64,000 bases of DNA from Acanthosepion pharaonis (Eukaryota > Mollusca > Cephalopoda > Sepiida > Sepiidae): contig CAHIKZ030000126.1 of the NCBI GenBank assembly GCA_903632075.3, positions 406,501 through 470,500 of the forward strand, written 5' to 3'. This document shows, piece by piece, positions 49,054 through 62,042 of the stretch (the stretch's first letter is position 1; every line of letters begins with the position of its first letter). The translations under genes and the position numbers were made by a program. The notes beneath the pieces were generated by a model. That model saw nothing but the letters and a program-made list of their open reading frames with translations, was not told the DNA's origin and ran no database searches.

Positions 49054-49317
49054 TACAAAGAATAAATTAGTAAAGTTAATGTAATTAATGGCAAATTCAC
49101 TTTGCTAACAGATTTAATAAAGCATTAACTTACTAAAATTGTAAAATGGATTATCAAAAGTACAAGCATATTGATAGAACATCTAATCCATTTTACAATT
49201 TTTAATAACAAGGACCGCATCGTTCAACGAGTTGTTAGTAAGTTAATGCTTTATTAAATCTATTAGCAAAGTGAATTTGCCATTAATTACATTAACTTTA
49301 CTGATTTATTCTTTGTA
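49054..49317. mobile_element. 264-bp hairpin (MITE-like) element with TA ends
   Basis: Ends TACAAAGAATAAA...TTTATTCTTTGTA. Left arm 49054-49160 and right arm 49180-49317 are close reverse complements (blocks TAGTAAAGTTAATGTAATTA, TGGCAAATTCACTTTGCTAA, TTTAATAAAGCATTAACTTA). The right arm carries about 32 extra bases including CCGCATCGTTCAACGAG that the left arm lacks. There is no coding capacity. TA at both ends fits a Tc1/mariner-type target, but a parent transposon is not identified. Confidence 0.65.
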
Positions 49318-49341
49318 TATATATATATATATATATATATA
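49316..49341. repeat. (TA)n microsatellite
   Basis: TA run beginning at the right end of the hairpin element. Confidence 0.9.
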
Positions 49342-49936
49342 CATACATATTATAAGGAAAACTGTCGTAGCTTAAAGTTTTGTAATATATAAAATTATAG
49401 CATAGTTTTGAAATTAATATAGCATTATTTAGTTGAGTAACCACTTGCACATTTGTGTGCATGTTTATACACATATACACACCTTACCTATTAGAAATTT
49501 AAATTACAAATGTTGTTCATTCATCACATTAAATGTTTACAAACATATTTAAATGAATCTTGCTTCCATTGACAACTGCTTATTTGTGATGCATCAAAAT
49601 TTCAAATCAGTTTTGACCAGCAAATTAGATTCTTTCTGTCTTGTGAAAATGAAATTGATTTGAAGATGTAGAAATACAAATGGTGTTCCACTCTGACCAT
49701 TGAATAATGTTTGTAACCCTGGTGTAATGTTACAGAGGAACAGGATTTGTCATTTGTCAACCATGGTTCCTCTTCCCTTATTCATAGTTTTGCTTTCTGT
49801 TGTTTCAGTTACTCACACTGGACACCAGAATGGAGCAATTCTACTTAGTCATGGTCTTATAACACAAGAGAAATGATGCTAAAAGTATTCAGGCATGCTA
49901 AACACATAATGAAAAAAGCTTCCTTTTAAATGAAAA

Positions 49937-50400
49937 GTGTTTGTCTTAATAAGAAAGTTTGTGGTCATGGCCAAAAATCAATCTTCCACCGCTTCAACAT
50001 TTATTACAGTAGAAATTTATAGTTGTTTTGTTTTATTATTAATTGTTTTTGGTAATCTCTTATTGTCCCTAATTTCTAAATCAAACATTATCATAGATAA
50101 AGAACTGGATAAAATAGCATATATAAAGTTTATTGCAACTCCACTGGATGTTTTGGAGCATTTCTTCTCACAGAGAGAAAAACAGAAAGTGTCCACTCAT
50201 AGAAGAACTTTCTTACTACCAGTCCAAGAAAGACATTTATGTCACTACTACCAAAAAAAAAAAAAGAGAATGTTTAACATCGAAAACCATCAGGAAAATT
50301 AATTCATCTTAATATGTGGAACTATCTGCTCTTTGCCTGAAGAAGGTCGTGAGACCGGAAACCAGTGTAGCAAAATTATGGAAAAAAATATAATACATAT
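49937..50400 (+). other. Unrecognised 121-codon ORF followed by CCTGAAGAAGG-type block
   Basis: The ORF 49937-50302 starts on TTG and includes a hydrophobic stretch (IYSCFVLLLIVFGNLLLSLI, about residues 28-47) and a basic end ending in poly-Lys. About 40 bases after its stop comes GCCTGAAGAAGGTCGTGAGA, then CCGGAAACC, a block similar in form to the one at 61920-61960 and to retroelement tails. I infer a retroelement fragment rather than a host exon. The membrane-like segment may be a chance product of AT-rich codons. Confidence 0.3.
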
Positions 50401-51914
50401 TTTTTTAAAAAAATCCACATTACAACCAAAAACATTTGCAGTTTCTCTCTTCTTTTTAGGATATACACTTTTCTCTCATTAGAACAACTATAACCTCTTT
50501 CCTATATATATATATATATATATATATAAATTTCATATTAGCTTCAGCACTTAACAATGAACTGTATTTTTTTAAACTCATATGGTAGTAATGATCTAAA
50601 GAAAATTGGAAAAAACTGTTTTCTTTGCCAAATACCTGAATTGTCATGATCATTGTTAATGAATCTTGGAAAGTATTAATTAGAAGTTGTGAGAAGATAC
50701 ATTGTGATTTAAGCATCTGGCTGTTGCAAATATTATACTTAATTATGGTATTAATTCTTTTGTAAAATAAGACTGAACACTCATCCATAGCTGAATGTAG
50801 GTGAACTTTTCTTACTGAAAACTGTTCCTAACTCATAAGAAAGCATTTCTTCTCTCAGAAACTCTCTTATTTGCACAAACTCCATTTATAACATTTTTCT
50901 CTTGTAGTTAAGAGTATTAATGATTTGCATTTCTTTTTAGTGGAAGATGGTTTGTAAGAAATATCTACTTTTTATACCTGCATGTCTTTCTGAAGCAAAA
51001 TTCTTTATTAGTCAACCAGATGTTAGGAAATCTTCAGTTTGAAAAGGGGAGAAAGTTGTAGGTTGATTTGAAACTGGAATAAAACCTCTCTGAGCAGATA
51101 TTGTTGTTAAATCTATGATAATTTTTTAATATTTACAGAAATTATGAATGGAATTATATTTTTGTGTAGAGTTTACTGATATTTTTGGTAAAATAAAAAT
51201 GATTCAAATTTAAAGAGTTAGTTCAGGTGCTGAATTTTTTTTGTTGTTGAAAAACATGAACAAAATGTTCCCTCTAGTTACACATGGTTTATGAAATACT
51301 TGGATGTTTCCTGTAGGTAAAGATGATGGGCTTTTCTACTGAACAGAAAATAATATTAAAAAGGGAATTGTATTTATTAGTAAAAAATCATTGAGAATCC
51401 TGGTACTTAGAAAATCAATTTAACCACAACAAAAATAAATATGATTTTTATTTTTAAAGATAACATTGTTATTTTTTAACAAATTCATTTAACAAACATT
51501 GGCATATGGTGTATAAATATGAAATTTCTAAGCTGCAGATTTATTTACTCTTCAATGATGAATATTTTGACATTCAGTAGTGTTTTTTTCTTTTTTTTAA
51601 GACTTGTTGGTATAAATCTGGTTTAAGCAAATTCATGAATATGATTATGGAGCATCTCACCTGGCATATTCATTGCAGCTTTTCACTGAGTCTATGTATT
51701 ATACTTACTATCAAAAATATTTACTTTTAAACTCTTGCAAGTTACTTTAACTATGAAGTAATTCATTAATAGTTTTTTCTTGATATAAAAACAAAACAAA
51801 AGCAAGCTATCATTCAATAAATTTGTTGGAATTTTTCAGATGATGAATTAGCATTATTATATACTTTTCTCTTCAGATTATTCATTTTGGTTGTGATATT
51901 CTCAATGTTGTAAC
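50401..51914. other. AT-rich, unassigned
   Basis: Only an (AT)n run at 50503-50528. Nothing else recognised. Confidence 0.4.
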
Positions 51915-52090
51915 CATTGTAACCCCCCACCCACCAGCCGCCTTCTGCTCTCTCTTTTAGAAGGGAAATGAGGACAATCTACTCTTGTGGATTGAATAAG
52001 TCGATTGAAAATTCTCAGGTTATTGAGTATGGTAGACACCTGAAGAAAACCACAGGGGACAATGGTCATAACAACCAAGATAAACACACT
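51915..52090. repeat. Interspersed repeat, family R2, copy 2
   Basis: Partner of 3418-3600. It contains GAGGACAATCTACTCTTGTG, GGATTGAATAA and CATAACAACCAAGATAAA, preceded by a C-rich stretch (51921-51945). Confidence 0.5.
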
Positions 52091-52987
52091 AGTCTAACTA
52101 GAAAGTCATATAAGCAATCACTTACTATTATTGAAGTAAACAGAAGTGATCCTATATTTCCAGTAAAAATTAGATGAACATGTTGTTTTGTTTCATTGTT
52201 ATTTCTAAAAGTCTAAAAGGTTATGGCTCCATGATATACAGTAGCTCAGTTAATGGAATGGAAGTCTGTAGTAATAATTTGCGGATTTTCTTACGTCAAT
52301 GTTTCAATTCAGAACTTGCCAACTATTATTCGATGGTAATGTCAAGTTAGAAGATTCTTGTCAATATCTTTTTAACACATGGAACTAATAGGGAAATCTG
52401 TTTTTTTGATCAAATAACAACCTTTCATTTTGCTTGGCTGATTACAAACAACCTACCTCTTCAATGAATACTGAGTGAATAGTCATAATTATTGATGGAT
52501 CAAATTGTTTAATAGTTTGTAAATATTTAATATCTCTGGATACAAACATTGATTTGGTAGTGTGCACAGGTATTCAGTCAAGATATTTTTCTCTTTTACT
52601 CAACTGTGGGGAGGGGGGAGTTCTTTTGAAGTTGTTTTAAAATTCTTTTGAATTTTTTTCCAGTATTTTCACTGGACAGAAATTTTTATCATTTTTCTTT
52701 TTGTCTCCAACAAAGCAGAAGAGTTAATGTGTTTTGCTTTTTCTGTTATTTTAGTTTGTCTAAATGAAATATATATGGCTTTCCAAATGGTTGATGGTGT
52801 ATATTGTAGATATTTGTGCTAGATTTGAATATATGGCTCCCCAGAAAAAGAATGTCTGATGCTTACAAGGTGGAATAAATTTTATATTTTATCATTGATA
52901 TTATCTCCAAATTTGAATGGTTCTGTGAAAATCATTTCATTTCATAAAGGAATCACATTAACTGGCAGATCTCTCTGCTTTAAACAT
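52091..52987. other. AT-rich, unassigned
   Basis: Nothing recognised. Confidence 0.4.
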
Positions 52988-53098
52988 TGACATGATTTTA
53001 TAGGTGCACCAGATGACATGGTTCTGCGGGTGCACCAGATGACATGGTTCTGCGAGTGCACTTGATGACATGGTTCTGCGGGTGCATCAGCTGGAACA
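52988..53098. repeat. 26-bp minisatellite, about four units
   Basis: Units GGTGCACCAGATGACATGGT TCTGCG start at 53003, 53029, 53055 (first base A) and 53081 (partial), with a degenerate half unit before. Period 26 is not a multiple of three, so it is not a coding repeat. It is GC-richer than its surroundings and each unit carries the palindrome GTGCAC. Confidence 0.85.
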
Positions 53099-54690
53099 GT
53101 GTGAGTAAAATCAAGATGATGAATATTAGGACAAGGAAATACAAACCGCAAATGGGACGTTAGCAAAGACACATAGCAGCAGTTTATTCAGAGGATTGTC
53201 AAACAATTACCTGCAAGTAGGTGATTAATCTGAAGACAAACCTTTGTCAGTAGTAAGAAGTCCAGACAAATTAATATGAAACTGAACTTTTGTAATCAAA
53301 ACATTGAAAATGTCACTATAGTTTCAGTAATTCTCAGCTTGAGAAATATCTGTTAACTTTATTGACCAAACACACACACACACAAGTAAATCAGAAAGTT
53401 CAAGTGCATTGGTGAAGAAGCCTGTCTCAACATTTACAAGAACTGGATTGTGAAGAGCAGAACTTTTAAGACAAACAAAAGAACATGGAAAGAATGGTGA
53501 TATGTCTTCATTGGAAGTAGTCGTTACTGAAAAAATCTTCAAAAAGGCTGCCTGATCAAAGATTGAAAGAAACTGAATCTATGAAGAGTAATTTTAGGAT
53601 TTCTAAGTAATTGCTTACAGAATCTTGGTTCTGAACCAATCAAATTGTTTCGAGTTATTAAACATGCTTCATAATATCATGCCTACTGCGATTTAATAAC
53701 ATGGGAGTTGTGCAATAAATTGGGACAATAAAGAGCCAGTGTTACTGTCACTTGAAATTTATAAACTTTTCTAATAAAAGGAAAATACATTTCTCAAGTC
53801 TGCTGTTATTGCACTTTTCAGTGCTTATTGGTGTTTCCTTACTAATCTTTTGTTTGATATAGTGTGGAATGTCAACATCATGATTATATCATTATTTTTT
53901 CTTTGATTTCTATATACTATCCATTTTTAGTTATTGCTGCTGTTAAGTTTTGAATTATAAAGAAAAACTGAAATACACTCATTCTTTGGTTAAGTGAGAT
54001 GTTTTAAGATAAACTTAAATATTATTGTCTGAGGCTCTATGTTTCTGGTAAAGATCAGACTAACATATATGTCAAAGTGTGAGTGACATTCTGCCATCTA
54101 AGATATATATCTATGTGAAAACCATATTGAATCTCCAGTATTCATGTTAGTTTGTTGTCCTGTTATAAGTTTTGCTGTTGATGGTGTTTTGTTTATTTTG
54201 ATGTTATTTCTAAAATCTAACAAGTATGAATAAGACACAAGATCAATATTTCATAGAATTAAAATATCACTGCTTGTATTTTTCTATGGGAAACTTTTGA
54301 TAATTTTTCCAAGGTAAAACATAAAGTAAATGACAAAGTTGGATGAATAAATATTTCTCTTAAATATTGTCTTGGTGTTTTTATCAATTACATTTCTTTT
54401 AAAAAATATGTACATGAATTAATATCTAAAATTAATATTTTTCTCTATTATTTAATTATAAATTCTTTTTATATGGTTCTAAGTTAGGTTTTTGTCTTGC
54501 CTGTTTCAGCAAAAGGTTATTTTATTAATCGACTATATATTCAAGATATTTTGAAGATTCAAAAATATTTTTAAAAATATCCTGTATACTTGTGAGAACC
54601 CAAATACATTCAAGGGAGTTAATCTGATTATGATAATGTACATTCTATGCAAAATATTAACAAATTAATTTAATAACTTGAAGTTTTGAT
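53099..54690. other. AT-rich, unassigned
   Basis: A short (CA)n run near 53371-53384. ORF 53324-53542 on the minus strand has no recognisable domain. Confidence 0.4.
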
Positions 54691-55415
54691 CTAATATGAT
54701 CAGTTAACTAGTTATCTCTACTTATAGCAATTTTTGATGGATTTGCACCAAAATTTACATGCACATGCTCCAAGTTGGCGGGAAGGCCAAGACTGACCTT
54801 GCATTCCCTAACTCCCATCAATAGTGGAAATAATCGATTTTTCCCATTTTCTACTGGCCAGAGTGAGAGCCTATAGCTGGCTGCCACGAATAGGAAGGAA
54901 GATTCTATTGGCCAGCATGAGAGCCAACAGCTGACTGACATGAATGTTAACTAGCATGCTAGCATGCAAAAAAAATCGATAGCTACATTCGTCACAAGTG
55001 AGAAAAATTTAAATCTGCATGGCACTTTACTCCAATTGGATCATTCACTTGCTTAAACTCAACGTTGATTCTGATTCCGCAGAACTGGGTTGGGTGTGAA
55101 AAAGTATTTGTTGTTAACATTCTTTTTTCATTCGGTTTTTCCAGTTACGAGTCCTTTTTTTAAAGTTGATCGTTTTGTGTTGATTTTGTTTAGTTCTTTT
55201 TTCGTAACAAATTTAATGTTTAGTATAGAGCTTAGAAAAAATTTGCAGTGTGAGATAGGCAAGAAGTAAGGCATGTAGCAACATCAGCACGGCAAAGGGC
55301 GCTCCTTTAAAGGCAAGGAAGGGCAAAAATATTTTAAGTCAAGTGATAGCGATTGCTGTATGAGTCGTATGATTTTTGAATCAAGCACGGGCAATGCCGG
55401 GCCATGCTGCTAATA
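54691..55415 (-). repeat. About 720-bp interspersed repeat ending GGGCAATGCCGGGC
   Basis: It begins near AACTAGTTATCTCTACTTAT (about 54705) and ends CACGGGCAATGCCGGGCCAT, GCTGCTAATA (about 55385-55415). The end is the reverse complement of the head of the repeat at 41537 (AGCAGTAGAGCCCGGCGTTG). An internal direct duplication of about 50 bases is visible (TGGCCAGAGTGAGAGCC at 54856 and TGGCCAGCATGAGAGCC at 54910). It contains the palindrome CTAGCATGCTAG. CTAATATGAT and CTAATATTGAT at the two borders may be a degenerate target duplication. No coding capacity. Confidence 0.6.
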
Positions 55416-55926
55416 TTGATATAAACATAGCTAGTTTCATTGTGACAATCAGTCAACATGCAGATTTTGAACAGTTTTTCATACCTCTTTAGTCAGTTCA
55501 TTTGTGTTCTTTTTGGGTAACAGATGTGAAAAACCATAAAGGTTAAAAAAGGAATTCTGCAATAGTTTCATCTTCTATGTATGTCTTATTTACAGAGCAT
55601 TTTTGTCATGATGTAAATATAAAATAGTATAATATTATTTAATAATGGCAATAAAATGAATATGAATAAACAATGTATATGCAAATAGAGGATAAAACAC
55701 ATTTCTATACATTATATACAAAATATTTCTATTTTTTCCTTATAGCTTTTGTCAAATTCTGCAATTTGGTGAGTAGATTCTAATACTCTGTGTGAAGTCG
55801 GTATTTCTCTTTAGCAGACAAGTTTTAATAATTTGACATTGGGAAGAGAATATCATGATCCTAATCATAATCATATGCCACTTTCTAGAAAAATTTAGAA
55901 TTTACATATTTATATAAAAGATTTTA

Positions 55927-55932
<6 letters not shown>

Positions 55933-55976
<44 letters not shown>
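55933..55976. repeat. (AT)n microsatellite
   Basis: About 22 AT units. Confidence 0.95.
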
Positions 55977-55981
<5 letters not shown>

Positions 55982-58900
55982 AGGAAAGTGATCTCTGATA
56001 AAAAATGTTTCTCTTGGTAAAAAGATTTCATTTGATGGCTGTTTGAAAAAAAAAGTGTGGGATGACAGAAAAACATTTATATTTTGCAGCTAACCATATA
56101 TCTGGAACTACCATGTCTATCAAGCAATTCTAAAATATAAAGATTGAAAGTAAGTTTAAAACATACATCTAGGTAATAAACAGTTTATTTACAAATAAGA
56201 AGTGTGATTGATTTTTATTAGACTAACAACTTAGGAAAAGAGGTCTTTAAAAATATAATTTGTCATGGTCATACCAAGTAAACAGAAGAGTTCAACCTTC
56301 AAGTTCTATTAGGGAAACTACACTTGTAAGTAAAATAAATTACTATTTCAATTGGTTTGAAGAAGTTTCATATTTTTAACCACTTTTCTCTTTTAATTTT
56401 TCTTCATTAGACTCAATAAAAATAGTAATAAATGGTCTGGAATTTAAGTTTGTTCTACTAGGAAAATATAGACACAAGTTTTGGCATACATTGTATTAGG
56501 CAAACTTTAATATATGTCCATTTTTATTCTTACAGTATTTCCCTTTTCACTTTGGCAGAATTTTGAAAACTGCAATAAAAATATATGCATTCATCAAATC
56601 AAATGATTTGAGAAGAAATCCTTAACAGAAAAAAGTTAATTGTTTGAAATGTAAAAATTAGATAATAAAATTAGTTCCTTATTCACAGTAATAAATACTT
56701 ACCTGAAAAAAAAAATTATATGTGTATGTATATTTGTTTGCCTGATGGCCATTTTGACTCAAGTAATCTTCCTTTTCTTAAAATATGTATTTCTTTGTAT
56801 TGCTCAATAATTTCATCTCAATTTAAGATTTCTATTTTAGGAGGGAATCAGATTTTAGACCAAAAACTAAATTGATTCTGTTTTTTGATTTTGTTTAATA
56901 TTTTTTTCTCTTCATTTGTCAAACCTGTAAGCAAATCTGTAATTGTAACTGATTTCCTGCAATTATCACAGTTCTTTCCTTGTGTTGTCTTATAAGAATA
57001 TATACAAATTGTATGGATATTTCTATTAGTGCCACATATCCTAAAATGTAGATGGAAAATTTAAGCAAACATGTTTTAAAATTTTGTGTTCTTGTATGTA
57101 ATGTTTCTTTGAACACCAAATCTTGTAATTTTTGTTCACCCAAATTATACATGCACACATACATACACACACACACACACATACTTTTTTTGAGGATTTT
57201 ATTGAGGAAATGGCTTCAAATTCTTCTATCAGGCATAGATATTATTTAGGATCAATCAAATTGTTGCAAAGAAGACTGATCATTTGGAGAAAAACAACTG
57301 ATGGATGCTTTGTTTGTTAATATTGATGATTTTATTTAGCAAGAAGATATGTCAGAAGTGTAAAGTCTGTCTTATATTGCAAACACGTTTTTTTAAAATG
57401 TTTGCCTACAATAACATTGAATTTATTGAATAATGATAACAAATCTTAAAACAATGGATAAGTTTGGAAAAGTTTTGTATCATTAATGTTATTATGGTAG
57501 GAAAAATAATAATAATGTAGATTTGTATCATTAAGAAACTCTCTTTCCTTAAGTTTCATACAAGTTTTCATCAAGTGAATGCAATTTAGGTGAATTGGAC
57601 TACTTTCTCTTATAATTGTTCTATTCATTTTTTTTTTTTTCAAGATTGTTTTCAAATTTTTTTCATGACTAAAATAAAACTGTAAATTTATGTGTTAAAT
57701 GACATCTTCTGACATTATTTCTAATACTGTTTAGAAGAATTGTATTCATTTTATTAAACTACAAAAATATTCCTGTGCACAATAATAGTTGAATGTGAAT
57801 ATGTGAATAGGCCATAGCAAGAAAAACGTATTTTAGACTTTAACCTTTAAGTGAAATTTCTTTTCACTTTGGCTGCCCTTTTCTCTTTCCACTTTTCAAA
57901 CTAAACTCTGTAAATTCAATTCAGAAATTACTGTCAGGAGGAAATGTATACTAATGCATTACTTAAAAACATTTTCTTTAAAACCAACTTTATTTTTATT
58001 TCCATTTGTACATACTGTACTTTGGTAATTGGAACTTAAATTGAACTTACATGTATTTCAAGAATTTTCTTGATAAATTCTTAATGTTTTTTAGATTTAT
58101 TTTTTTATTGCAAAATGTGCAGGTGACATTAGTTTTCCACCAGAAAAATTATGCCTCACTTAATTGTTTGCTTTTAAATTTTTGCTTTGCATATCAAATA
58201 ATTTGCATATTCATATACAGGAAATTAATTTTTGTCATCATCCTCAACAGCAACAATAGTAGCTTGATGATTTTCCATTTAGCTAGTGGGTCCCTTTTGT
58301 TTGCTTCCAGTTATTCAATTGGAAAGAAATTAAAACCATTTTGCATTCATTTATTACATCCATTATACCTGAAAGCATTTTAAATTGAAATTAAGCAGAA
58401 TAATTGCATAATTTTTAGACTACAAACTGGGATAATACATTTTCAACTGTCCCAATTCTATTTTGTTCTGTTTGGTTTTAATAATTGTAGCTGGAGTTGA
58501 ATAGGGCATGATTGTATTGCAGATTATGGTAAAAGTTTTTGATGGGAGTAAAGTAAGCTCAGGTTATTTTACTTGGCTTTTATATGCTTTGGTTTTCTTC
58601 ATCTTATTTGTCTTTTATACAAGCTCCTTTTTAGTCATCAAGACACAATCAAAATTACTATCAATAGTTTGTGAGACTAGTAATATAAGTAGTTATTTTA
58701 GGATGACAAAATTGAGATTGCTTTTGAAGCTGAAAGTGTATAAACAGTATATTTAGGATTGTGAAATTGGTAAATTCTTTATAGCATCGGCTCATTTATT
58801 TCCCACTTCACTTAAATTCTATAACACAAGCCTTATTAATTCTGCTATGGTTACAAATTTTTAGTTATAGTTTCTGAAAGTATTCTAAATGTGATTATAG

Positions 58901-60152
58901 TTTTCAGCATATGCAAAATAACCATGTTTTAAGATTGATTCCTTTCATAAGATATCAGTAATTTAGATGTTAGTAAAGTTGCTGCAATGATCTTATTAAG
59001 TTATACTGTGGGGAAAATTAAATAAAACCAATAAAGAATAATAAAAAAAAAATTAATTTTCCCATGATGCAAGTTATAAAGAAACCAGAAAGGACTTCTT
59101 GTCATGTGTGATTTTATGACCACACTTCCAAAAAGGACAGAATCTTTCACTTTCCACTTTCCAACAAAATCATACATAAATATTTTCAGCAGTCCTACTC
59201 ATAAAGTAGAGATTCAGCCATCCTAACTTGGTGCAAGGCAGACTTAAGCTCAACCATCTTTACCTATTCTTATCCTTACTTCCCATAAATTATTTCTGAA
59301 CCAAAAAGGAAAACGGACATACTCAAGGGACCTTTTAATTTTGTTTCAATATAGTCAACAAGGAATGAATAAACGTCCATGGCAGAAACTCAAGTTTTTT
59401 ATATTCTTCTATCTTCTTTGTTTATATATGGGACATGCACCTTCACTTAAAAAATGCACACAAAACCCACAACTTTGTTAACATCTGCAATACTTAATAA
59501 TACAGTCATCCTAATTAAAGCATGAATACATCTGTTAGATTAATAATTTACTAATTTAATAATTTACTAATTAATATCAATATTTTCTTTTTATTTGTTG
59601 ACATTTATCACTGCAAGAAACTTTCTTTTTCTGACATTCATTTATTGCAAGTTGTTGGATTTAAAGAGAAATGTTAAATAAAAAAAATATATATAATTTC
59701 TGTCTGAATTTCTGAGATGAAGATGTATTATATATGCTATTTTCATGCAGATTCTCATCCTCATGAAATCTGAGTGTAAATAGTGTAAACAAAAATATAT
59801 ATATGTTGAATAAATATCATAAAAGTGGTTCCTAATATTTTTTTCATATTTTTTCTATGAGTTGAAAAAAAGAATACTGATGATGATAATAAATGTATAA
59901 TTAATTAAAATAAAACATTAAGGATTAATAAAAGGATTAATAAGGATTAACTAAAAAGAAGTATCAGTCATGCAACAAAGCTTCTATTTAATTAAGAATT
60001 AAAAAGAAAGATAATTTTTTGTTGTCTACAGGTATTTATTTTTATTATTTTATCAGAAACATTTATTGATATAGTTTTTGTGATAATATATTCTAAGAAA
60101 TAATGACCAACTTGCCTCTACTGTTAAAGAGGTCAACTTGGAGACTTACAGG

Positions 60153-60187
60153 GTGTGTTTGCATACTTCACCCCCATGCAAACACAC
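60153..60187. repeat. 12-bp perfect inverted repeat with octamer-like ends
   Basis: GTGTGTTTGCAT and ATGCAAACACAC flank an 11-base loop containing CACCCCC. The inner ATGCAAA halves resemble POU octamer cores. Function unknown. Confidence 0.4.
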
Positions 60188-61518
60188 ACTAATGGCCTCA
60201 AAATGCAATTGCTCTAGGAAGTTCTTTCTGATCTGGAGAAAAAACTGACTAAGGAACCAAACAAAAATTCTTTTGCTTCTTCAGCTAAATGAAATTTCAA
60301 ATAAGGCCTTTCTCCAGGAAAATCAATAAAACCATATATATTTTTGTGTGGTATTTATTTTTTATTTTTTAATTATACAATCTTGCAAATATTTTACATG
60401 TGTACTAAAAAAAAAAAAAAGGATTTTCAAACCAGGAAAGTTTGATCTGCATTTCTGTATAATTTTGTCTTCTCATAAATCTATTGCCTTTGACCAGCTT
60501 TCCAAATCTCTTAACTCACCTGACCTATAGCTGATCTGGTTTATCTCACTTGATATGATATTTTATCTAATATAAATAAGTATCAAAATATTTTAAAATA
60601 TTTAAAAAATGTCAAAATAAAAAAAATCTTTTCTAACCTGAATTTGCTGTTTGATTGCTACAACAGATTTAAAATAACATTTATTTATTTTAACATTTGT
60701 GAGTTGTTGGAAATTGCTGTGTAAAATGCAATAAAATAACAATTTTAAAAATAGGGCTTTAAATTCCAATTTCTTCTACTCTGATAATTGTTGAGAGATT
60801 TTCTTCCATCAGCTTGAAATCTGTTTTGATGTAGACTCGAACTGAACATCTTTTAGAAGAGTTTTTGATGTCAAACTACAAAGGCTTGCATTTATAAGCC
60901 ATGCTTTGTTGTCCACTTTCATCTATTTGAAGTTTCTTTTAAAAGTCTTTCCAGAAGCTCTATGGACTTCCAGGATTTCAGAATTCCTTGGTTTACTTCC
61001 TGCTAGGAGTGTGTCATGGTGAAGAGCTCTAGAACATTTCTGAACTAACAGGAACTGCTTCGTTAAAAACATTCCAGTTAGAAAATTCAAGAATTTATTT
61101 TAAGAGAATCCTTAGTAGATATTTAGTTATAATTTTCTGTGATACTTTCTTTAGTTGTTGCAGTTATAAAGCAGCAGCACCTGGATTATTCTAATGAAGA
61201 TGGTTTTTTTAACTGATATCTATCATCTGAAGTTTGCTATTTGATCAAGTTTTCAATTCAGAATAAATTCTAAAGACTTGTTATTTGCCTGTTTAACAAT
61301 CAAATAAGAAGGATAGATCAATTGTCCTTGATAATAAACATCATAAAAGGGCTTCAGATAAAGACTAGTATTAAATAACTATGATTTCCATCTTTAATGA
61401 ACAAAAAGAATCATGTTTGTGTCAACATAAAAGTAGAGTAATACTTTAATATAGATATATCCATAGTATATGCTTAATCAATTATTTTATATTGTATGGC
61501 AACTGTGATTAGTATATT

Positions 61519-62042
61519 ATTTACATTATTCGGACTATTGTCCTCTTCTTTGTCGCCATATTTATCACAACGTTTCAGCTGTTGTATGCTCAGGCTTTCT
61601 TCAGGTGGTTGGAATTTCGAACTGAACCCTTTATTTCGCTCACTGGGGTAGACTGTTCTAGTTCCACGTGCCATGTTTTTGATGGATGTCAGTTATCTCC
61701 TGCTAATTTCCCTCTGAAAGTTCTCCACTGCCTATTGAACTCACACTCTTTGGATCCTGTCACTGGATCTAACTAACACCTTTATCCACTGTGCCATGTG
61801 TCCTTGAGGAAAATTAGCAGGAGATAACTGATAACTGACATCCATCAAACATGGCACGTGGAACTAGAACAGTCTACCCCAGTGAGCGAAATAAAGGGTT
61901 CAGTTCGAAATTCCAACCACCTGAAGAAGGCTAGAGCATACAACGGCCGAAACGTTGTGATAAATATGGCGACAAAGATGAGGACAATAGTCTGAATAAT
62001 GTAAATAATGTACATAATACCTCATCTCAGAAATATAGACAG
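61519..62042. mobile_element. Inverted dimer of repeat R1 flanked by 17-bp direct repeats
   Basis: The left arm (61519-61715) and right arm (about 61806-62042) are near-identical reverse complements around a loop of about 90 bases. ACTGTGATTAGTATATT occurs exactly at 61502-61518 and 62043-62059, so the whole dimer behaves as a single insertion with target-site duplication. The right arm extends further, to CTGTCTATATTTCTGAGATG (reverse strand), the same terminus as the R1 copy at 669. One arm encodes, by chance or as a relic, RGTRTVYPSERNKGFSSKFQ. High similarity between arms and intact CpGs suggest recent insertion. Confidence 0.75.

Larger units (their letters stand above)
55416..61501. other. 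AT-rich, unassigned
   Basis: Microsatellites at 55933-55976 (AT) and 57162-57181 (CA). A 12-bp perfect inverted repeat lies at 60153-60187. ORFs such as 58051-58383 and 58508-58756 have hydrophobic, AT-driven composition, no domain and no splice context, and I do not support them as genes. Confidence 0.35.

Noticed and set aside
52942..53172. Minus-strand ORF with Cys/His-rich repeats
   Set aside because: It is produced by the 26-bp minisatellite, whose period is not a multiple of three, so the apparent repeat units differ in frame.
58051..58756. Hydrophobic ORFs resembling membrane proteins
   Set aside because: AT-rich DNA yields Phe/Leu/Ile-rich frames by chance; there is no conserved motif, plausible start context or splice structure.
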